A stretch of 64,000 bases of DNA from Megaustenia siamemsis (taxonomy: Eukaryota; Mollusca; Gastropoda; Stylommatophora; Ariophantidae), in NCBI GenBank assembly GCA_032433765.1, contig JAVIAB010000051.1, positions 55,512,828 through 55,576,827 of the forward strand, read 5' to 3'. Positions 56,744-64,000 of this stretch are shown piece after piece. The notes under the pieces are model-generated. The model had not been told where the DNA came from, ran no database searches, and saw nothing but the letters and a program-made list of their open reading frames with translations. Both the position numbers and the translations under genes were made by a program. Position 1 is the first letter of the stretch, and each line of letters begins with the position of its first letter.

Positions 56744-58160
56744 TCGTAATTCCTGATACTACAAAACAAAGTAAAATGTTGATGATTCCTGACACTACAA
56801 AACAAAGTATAATGTTGATGATTCCTGACACTACAAAACAAAGTACAATGTTGATGATTCCTGACACTACAAAACAAAGTACAATGTTGATGATTCCTGA
56901 CACTACAAAACAAAGTACAATGTTGATGATTCCTGACACTACAAAACAAAGTAAAATGTTGATGATTCCTGACACTACAAAACAAAGTAAAATGTTGATG
57001 ATTCCTGACACTACAAAACAAAGTAAAATGTTGATGATTCCTGACACTACAAAACAAAGTAAAATGTTGATGATTCCTGATACTACAAAACAAAGTAAAA
57101 TGTTGATGATTCCTGACACTACAAAACAAAGTATAATGTTGATGATTCCGGACACTACAAAACAAAGTACAATGTTGATGATTCCTGACACTACAAAACA
57201 AAGTACAATGTTGATGATCCTGACACTACAAAACAAAGTACAATGTTGATGATTCCTGACACTACAAAACAAAGTAAAATGTTGATGATTCCTGACACTA
57301 CAAAACCAATTATAATGTTGATGATTCCTAACACTACAAAACAAATGATAATGTTGATGATTCCTGACACTACAAAGCAAAGTATAATGTTGATGATTCT
57401 TAACACTACAAAACAAAGTATAATGTTGATGATTCCTGACACTACAACAAAGTACAATGTTGATGATTCCTATCACTACAAAACAAAGTATAATGTTGAT
57501 GATTCCTGACACTACAAAACAAAGTATAATGTTGATGATTCCTGACACTACAAAACAAAGTACAATGTTGATGATTCCTGACACTACAAAACAAATTATA
57601 ATGTTGATGATTCCTAACACTACAAAACAAATTATAATGTTGATGATTCCTGACACTACAAAGCAAAGTATAATGTTGATGATTCTTAACACTACAAAAC
57701 GAAGTATAATGTTGATGATTCCTGACACTACAACAAAGTACAATGTTGATGATTCCTATCACTACAAAACAAAGTAAAATGTTGATGATTCCTGACACTA
57801 CAAAACAAAGTATAACGTTGATGATTCCTGACACTACAAAACAAATTATAATGTTGATGATTCCTGACACTACAAAGCAAAGTATAATGTTGATGATTCT
57901 TAACACTACAAAACAAAGTATAATGTTGATGATTCCTGACACTACAACAAAGTACAATGTTGATGATTCCTATCACTACAAAACAATGTATAATGTTGAT
58001 GATTCCTGACACTACAAAACAAAGTATAATGTTGATGATTCCTGACACTACAAAACAAAGTACAATGTTGATGATTCCTGACACTACAAAACAAATTATA
58101 ATGTTGATGATTCCTGACACTACAAAACAAATTATAATGTTGATGATTCCTGACACTAAG
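56744..58160. repeat. Minisatellite, 36 bp unit, about 39 copies
   Basis: The unit contains GATGATTCCTGACACTACAA and AACAAAGTAAAATGTT. The period is 12 codons, so frames stay open on both strands (MLMIPDTTKQSK on plus; VSGIINILLCFV on minus). A block with a shortened unit (ACTACAACAAAG) and CCTATCAC recurs three times. Confidence 0.97.
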
Positions 58161-58164
58161 TAAA

Positions 58165-58300
58165 AGTAAGCAAATGTTCCTTTTTCTATGCGTATGTGGA
58201 ATACAGGATGTTAGTGACCACATTTTTCTATGACCACAGCCCATTTTCGTTATGTGGTCGGTATCACACCGGGCCGCCTTTACTTCCCAGAAAAATAATT
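58165..58300 (-). mobile_element. SINE-A related fragment
   Basis: The plus-strand text TGTGGTCGGTATCACACCGG and GGCCGCCTTTACTTCCCAG is the reverse of the SINE-A body, closest to the diverged 8240 copy. Confidence 0.65.
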
Positions 58301-58400
58301 CCTGAAACGTCAAAACATAGAATATTAAGATTAAATAATTAACACTACAAAATATCATGATGATTACTGGTTCTGATTTCTCACGACTACTGCTAATGAA

Positions 58401-58666
58401 ATGAGCCGCGATAGCTCAGTGGTTAGTGAACTGGACTACAAAGGACAAGGGGTAGGGTTCGATTCCAACCGACGGCTTCCGGGTTCACCCAGCCTTAAAT
58501 GGGTACCGGATTTTTTTTTCTGGGAAAGTAAAGCAGCACGGGCGTAATACCGACCACATTACCCCAAAAATCATGTGCTGAAGATCTGTAAAATATATGG
58601 TCGCTAACACCATATTTCCCTATACGCCTCTTGGCGTGACGGGGGTACTTTACTTTTTTTTTTTTA
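58401..58666 (+). mobile_element. SINE-A full-length copy with perfect TSD
   Basis: Head TGAGCCGCGATAGCTCAGTG, box B GGTTCGATTCC, tail TACTTTACTTTTTTTTTTTT. The 13 bp duplication TACTGCTAATGAA lies at 58388-58400 and 58667-58679. The best SINE-A reference copy here. Confidence 0.95.
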
Positions 58667-58999
58667 TACTGCTAATGAATACATTACAGTGGAGTTGTAA
58701 TTGTTGTATGTAATACATCCACTGGACAAATGTATCGGAAATTTCAAAGCTCTCTTATTACTCGTCTTTGTTAATCATTTCTGCTGTAACGTTTCTACTT
58801 TGTCAGTGCATTGTGTATTTAACAAGAGGCTTCAATAACCATTAGCCAGCCTCAACACGTGATATTTTGTATTGGACGACTAATAAAGATTACGATGATG
58901 ATGTTAGCATAGCGAATTTGTGAGAAAAAAAAAGTTGAGATCGGATGTACCGGGGCCATAAGATCAAGGTTTTTGCAGCCTTCATGTTGAGCCAACGAG

Positions 59000-59215
59000 A
59001 TGGAAGGAATGAATCGGCTGAAAGGAGTCAGCGACTCACAACTGAATGTTGGTATTCAATTAGTAATAACAACTGATCAAAACCCAAATCCATCTTCCTG
59101 TCATGGCAGCAGACTAAGTAGCCAAGCGAGTAGGAATTGAAGAGAAAAAACACACCAGGCACGGAACAACATGCATTGCTCAACTCAGATGTATCGGTCC
59201 GAAAGGTGCAGATAT
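59000..59215 (+). repeat. Repeat D copy
   Basis: CAGCGACTCACAACTGAATG, CCAAGCGAGTAGGAATTGAA and GTATCGGTCCGAAAGGTGCA in order. A second 3' fragment lies at about 58930. Confidence 0.6.
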
Positions 59216-59609
59216 TATTTTTGTTGGTTAATTAAAACTTGACGCATATTATGCTTTTATAACAGCAGAAGGGGGGGGGGGGGAGATGTAATCGTCAGAA
59301 ACACACCAGCAACGACGTTGTAACTCGGCTGTAAAGTGCGAAATTATAGGCGCGCAAAATGTCCGTTTTATCGTGAACTGAGAGGACTTGTATTGCTTGG
59401 TTGACAATTATAACTTTGTCCACTTTCTCTTTTCTCATTTAAACTGCCAGATACAAAAGTTACGCTCGATAAATTGTACGCTACACACGAACGGTTCAAA
59501 GACACTTTATTTTACAGGAACAAAAGTTGCCTGCTCGTTTCGTTAGTCAAACGTTGATCCGGGTGACGTGGATGTCAGGGCAACTCTTTGTAAAAACATG
59601 GTGCGTTCA

Positions 59610-59966
59610 CACGACATTCTTTATATATGGTTTGATGATAAATTGGACGCGTCACACGACATTCTTTATATATGGGTTGATGATAAAGTGGACACGTCAC
59701 ATGACATTCTTTATATATGATTTGATGATAAAGTGGACACGTCACATGATATTCTTTATATATGATTTGATGATAAAGTGGACACGTCACATGACATTCT
59801 TTATATATGATTTGATGATAAAGTGGACACGTCACATGACATTCTTTATATATGATTTGATGATAAAGTGGACACGTCACATGATATTCTTTATATATGA
59901 TTTGATGATAAAGTAGACACGTCACATGACATTCTTTATATATGATTTGATGATAAAGTGGACACG
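59610..59966. repeat. Minisatellite, 45 bp unit, 8 copies
   Basis: The unit contains ACATTCTTTATATATGATTT and GATGATAAAGTGGACACGTC. The period is 15 codons. Confidence 0.96.
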
Positions 59967-59969
59967 TGT

Positions 59970-60325
59970 TCAATCTAAGTATGAATCTCTGCAGTCGATC
60001 CAATAAAGAAGGAATGTGTACCGAGGTCAGTAAACCGAGGAATGCAACAGTGAGAAAGAGGACAGTAGTAAATATATAAAGATATACATGAAAAATCCGA
60101 GGCGAGAGAAAAAAAGATAAATTACACAGAGACACCGGCATTATTCAGATCGATTTTTCCGAGTGCTGGAACAAGACCTGTTTCTCTATATAACTTATAT
60201 TTAACTGTGATAGAGCACTGGCCACTTTACACTCAAAGGCTGTGGAATGGACTGATAAAGTTTAGTACTTCGCCTCCTACGTCATTATGTTAATACAGGA
60301 CATCCAGTACGTTTATTATGACCTT
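59970..60325. other. No gene recognised
   Basis: AT-rich, no motif. Confidence 0.5.
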
Positions 60326-60329
60326 TCAG

Positions 60330-60915
60330 ATCTTCTGGGTTATAATGAGACATTCCCCACGCGGTGAATTACGATGCACCAAGGAAATAAACATTAGAAT
60401 TGCTCAGGCCGAAATAGCATTTAAGAAAGGGAAAAACGTCCTGTACAACAAGTCTATGTCCTTAAAAGGGAAAAAGAGAGCTCTGCGTTGCTGTATAGAA
60501 CAAATTCTGACCTATGGAAGTGATTCATGGGCAGTTGATAAAAAAATAAAAATACGATTAGAGGCCACAAAGATGAGATTTCTCAGAATGTTGAGAGTTA
60601 CCTACACAGCTTAAAAACCAAGGAGGAAATTCTCATCGAGGCCAGCACGAAAAAGGAGCTCCTAAGAAACATCAGAAAGAAACAATCAACATTTTTTTTT
60701 TTAATCATGAGAAGAGGAACGCTGGAATACTTGGTCACAACTGCAAAATAGAGGGAAAGAGAGATCTCAGAAAACAAAGAGAGAAGATACTTTACAGCAC
60801 GGTGTCGTGGCATGGAAAACAGTCGACAACAGAATTTATACGATATAATGTGGATAGAAAATGTGGAAGGTCATTATCGCCTACGCCAACCGATATGGCA
60901 CATAATGATGATGAT
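60330..60915 (+). pseudogene. LINE-B 3' half, broken
   Basis: The frame reads TKEINIRIAQAEIAFKKGKN, RALRCCIEQILTYGSDSWAV and EATKMRFLRMLRVTY, then a stop. Further on IMRRGTLEYLVTTAK and a GGTCATTATCGCCTACGCC end with GATGATGATAA. Same family as 29905. Confidence 0.88.
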
Positions 60916-61745
60916 AAATTATAAGTATTTAAAAAAAACAATAAAAACACTAATTTAATGTGTTAATTTTGTTAGCGTTGAACTTCTTTTACTTGGAGAG
61001 ATCATAAAATAATTTAATCAGGCAATCTCTTCCTGATCAAACTTGAAAAGAGTAATCTTGTTTAACAAAGCATTCACATTTCGACACCATTGAGACGAGA
61101 GCCTGAAAGCGCATGCGCCTAGACTAAATAAACAATGAATTAAACTGAATTTGAGTTACGAACAGCAGGTCTTCGTTAACGACAATAAATAGCGCCACGA
61201 AATGACGATTAACTATCCACCAGTTATGGAAGGACGTACAATCGGTACGTCCCATAGGGCTCTGTTTCGCAAGATTTCCAAACATGGACAGTATCGATTT
61301 GCAAATGAGCCTAACTAATGGGCTCAACCAATCAATTAACTTAGCCCTCAGTTATTCTTTCACTCTGTCATGGCCTCGGCAACTCAAATCACGAACTTCC
61401 GGCCCAGACGTCGTTTGCTACTCAATTCTCCACTCTCGTCTGATCACTGCTACAAATCTCAAAGACAGAAACCAGGCAGCATTTGCCGAGATGAACTCTT
61501 CGGGAAAATCGGTTCGCCTCGGTCGTTTTCGGAGACTAGCTTGTGAGACTTTAAATCGGCAGAAATATTTTGAAAAATAGAGAGATGGCCTGGCTCATCA
61601 TGAAGTAATAATATATAGTTAATGTTTCTATTTCTATTCTATATTTTGTTTCAATTATTTGATGATTATAAGTGAACTTTAATCCCTATTCATTCCAGGT
61701 ATTTTGTTCCTATTTATGGCTAAGTGCAATCAATATCTAGTGTCT
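60916..61745. other. No gene recognised
   Basis: A 98-codon frame at 61284-61580 has no family motif. Confidence 0.5.
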
Positions 61746-61754
61746 TTTTTTATT

Positions 61755-62660
61755 CGTCGAAAGCACCACAGAAGTGAAAATAGATCTTCACTGATGCTGT
61801 CTAGGTTATACCATAGCATTTGACAAAATAAAGCATCAAGAAATAATCAATATTTTAGAGAGAAAGTAAATATTAACATCAAAATTTATGAATAAGAAAG
61901 AGTACTGGCAATTAAAAGCAGCCATAAAGGACTGGAAAATTAATTTGAAATGTTTCAACAAATTAAATAAGGTGTTAGGCAAGGGTGTATGTGCAATCGC
62001 CAGAATTGTGTTCAATGTCGTTAGCGAGATATATATATATTGGAAAACAAACCAGTAGAAGAGATCGATCACTTTATCTATCTTGGAAGTCACATTGATC
62101 GAGAAGGGGATACAAGCAAAGAAATTAGAATCAGAATAGCTAAAGCAGCAATGTCTTTCAGAAGCCTTGAAAAGTTGTGGAAATCAAAACTCATCAGCAC
62201 AAACACAAAACTTAGACTATTCAAATCAAATGTACTATCAACTCTTACGTATGCGTGTGAAATCTGGAAAACAACAAGAGATATAGAAACAAAGTTGAAC
62301 ACATTCGAAAATAAATGTCTAAGGAAAATACTCGGTGTAGTGTGGAATGAATTCAAAACAAACGAGGAAATTAGAGAAATCGCCAATCAACCACTAATAT
62401 CTTCAGTAATAAAGAAAAGACGATGGTCATATGTTGGACATGTGATGAGAAGAGATAACAACCGAATAGCAAAGCAAGCCCTCATATGGGAAACAACAGG
62501 TAAGAGAAAAAGAGGAAGACCCAGGGAGACACTGAGAAGAACATTGATGGGAGAGGCAAGAGCAGCAGGATTCGGCTCCCTCAATGAGATAGAGCTGCTT
62601 GCACAGAACAGAGACAAATGGCGAGATTTGATAAAATATCTTTAAAAGAATTGAAAAACT
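61755..62660 (+). pseudogene. LINE-F with an intact 201-codon C-terminal frame
   Basis: A decayed RT beginning (a segment like FDKIKHQEIINIL near 61820, then GVRQGC near 61975) jumps, without the YADD region, into an open frame at 62040-62645. That frame has EEIDHFIYLGSHIDREGDTS, KEIRIRIAKAAMSFRSL, STLTYACEIWKTTRDIETKL, KCLRKILGVVW, RRWSYVGHVMRRDNN and GKRKRGRPRETLRRTLMGEA before the stop. This is the standard region after RT in CR1/RTE-like LINEs (clade not assigned). Its good state suggests a young copy with an internal deletion. Confidence 0.9.
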
Positions 62661-62684
62661 GCTAGAACAAAAATTCAGATAGGA

Positions 62685-63335
62685 GAATGTGTATCTTGGT
62701 TATCCATAAATAAAACATACTCGGAATATCAGTCGCTGGCCATAAAATAAACAACTTAAGGTATGCTAATGACAGCCTTGATCGCAAAAATAAAATTGTT
62801 AATGATTTTCAATATAGTTATGGAAAGTAAAAATAAATTATTCCAATATAGTTATGGAAAGTAAAAATAAATTATTCCAATATAGTTATGGAAAGTAAAA
62901 ATAAAATGATTGCCAATATAATTATGGAAAATAGATGCCTTAGGACTTATAATGTCCCAAAAAGTTGTAGGAAAGATTATCTAACCCATCAGTGACGGAG
63001 ATAAGAAAATGAGTATTGTGGTGATATGTAGAGCCAGTCGTGACAAATAAAACATGGAAATGAATCATGGATAATCGAACAACAGACAAGGAAATCGTTG
63101 GATTCTACAGAAATGTGGATTTAAAGAAGAATCTTGAGAATACTATGGACAATTAAAATATATTCAGAAAGATGTTCTGAAAGAGGCTGCCCCCCAAAAA
63201 CAAAAAAAAAGGGCTTCTTGCTAACACTAGAAGGAAATGAAAATCATCTTTTGGCCACGAAATAAGAAGGAAACAGTTGGAATACAAAAGTTGGGAGACA
63301 AATGACCAGACAGTTTAAGGAAATGGTTTAATAGG
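62685..63335 (+). pseudogene. LINE-B remnant
   Basis: Includes INNLRYANDSLDRKN, a decayed YADD region, then a short 34 bp array, then segments like the LINE-B 3' end (CAGACAGTTTAAGGAAATGG). Many stops. Confidence 0.8.
62806..62930. repeat. Short minisatellite, 34 bp unit, 3.5 copies
   Basis: Unit CAATATAGTTATGGAAAGTA plus AAAATAAATTATTC. Confidence 0.93.
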
Positions 63336-63797
63336 AAGTCAGCAAGAGAAATTATAAATAACTTTAGAGACAGTAAGTTGTGGAGGGACATGATCATTGA
63401 CGTCAGTAAGAGAAATGATGAATAACTTTAGAGACAGTAATTTGTGGAGAGGCATGATCACTAACGTCAGTAAGAGAAATGATGAATAACTTTAGAGACA
63501 ATAATTTGTGGAGAGACATGATCACTAACGTCAGTAAGAGAAATGATGAATAACTTTAGAGACAGTAATTTGTGGAGAGACATGATCACTAACGTCAGTA
63601 AGAGAAATGATGAATAACTTTAGAGACAGTAATTTGTGGAGAGACATGATCATTGACGTCAGTAAGAGAAATGATGAATAACTTTAGAGACAGTAATTTG
63701 TGGAGAGACATGATCACTAACGTCAGTAAGAGAAATGATGAATAACTTTAGAGACAGTAATTTGTGGACAGACATGATCACTAACGTCAGCAAGCAC
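63336..63797. repeat. Minisatellite, 64 bp unit, about 7 copies, made of LINE-B 3' sequence
   Basis: The unit contains AATAACTTTAGAGACAGTAA and TTTGTGGAGAGACATGATCA, which correspond to the LINE-B C-terminal region (like CRDRKLWRDMITYAS at 30200). The final copy leads into GTCAGCAAGCACGGTACTTA, the normal element end. Confidence 0.95.
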
Positions 63798-64000
63798 GGT
63801 ACTTAATAATAAGAATGATCGTATCTCCCGTCACTAAAAGATGCGGTTAGTCTATCTCTTTATGTTCTCTCATTTTTAGTTCTTGATTACTATTGTCCTA
63901 TTAATGTTATCTTGCGCTTTGCTATGGCTTTCAGAATTGTAATTTCTATTAGCGTGGCAGCAACAATTTTTATCTTAAATCATTATATCTGTTATTTTAC

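Noticed and set aside
56715..57743. 342-codon minus frame (VSGIINILLCFV repeats)
   Set aside because: By-product of the 36 bp array; overlapping frames on the other strand are equally open.
59575..60141. 188-codon minus frame with CPLYHQIIYKECHVT repeats
   Set aside because: 45 bp array, divisible by three; no conserved domain.
51420..64000. Islet LIM-domain exons
   Set aside because: Looked for on the minus strand but no Cys/His LIM spacing was recognised; they probably lie outside the window.

Overview
The window is intron-rich, repeat-dense animal DNA. The protein-coding exons I can support carry canonical GT/AG borders, and the rest is AT-rich non-coding sequence with many tandem arrays, tRNA-derived SINEs and decayed LINEs. 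I see no bacterial operons, ribosome binding sites or CRISPR arrays. The repeat style and the sequence of the one host gene suggest a lophotrochozoan, most likely a gastropod mollusc. That placement is inference.

The only host gene recognised is a LIM-homeobox gene of the Islet (ISL1/tup) family on the minus strand. Its last three coding exons are present: the homeodomain exon (51413 to 51151), a conserved C-terminal exon (19708 to 19521) and a short terminal exon (18078 to 17869). The phases fit across both introns. The two LIM-domain exons were not found and should lie beyond position 64000. The middle exon is 188 bp where 189 is needed, and two conserved peptides in it lie in different frames, so the assembly or the allele has a one-base frameshift near 19632-19640. 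Reading through the exon's donor site stays open for about 83 more His-rich codons, which may be an alternative C-terminus.

Layout. 1-17.8 kb (downstream of Isl): SINEs, LINE pieces and tandem arrays, a decayed LINE with RT-domain remnants at 8.8-10.5 kb, and a small GC-richer island with E-box, CRE-like and DR1-like motifs at 14.5-14.8 kb. 17.8-19.7 kb: the Isl 3' exons. 19.7-51.15 kb: one 31.4 kb Isl intron holding at least ten minisatellite or polypyrimidine blocks, including a 4.6 kb array of about 118 units (45.1-49.7 kb), several LINE 3' fragments, SINEs, a 140 bp hairpin and a tRNA-like composite. 51.4-64 kb: probably an upstream Isl intron, with 23 bp, 36 bp, 45 bp and 64 bp arrays and three further decayed LINEs.

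I labelled repeat families locally. SINE-A has a box A/box B tRNA head and a TTTAC-type tail; SINE-B has a different head and a similar tail. LINE-A, -B, -C, -D, -E and -F are fragments of non-LTR retrotransposons; their clades are not assigned. Repeats D and E are dispersed families of unknown type. Several SINE-A and LINE-A copies keep perfect 11-13 bp target-site duplications, which implies fairly recent movement. Most long open frames in the window are products of tandem arrays whose period is a multiple of three and are not proposed as genes.
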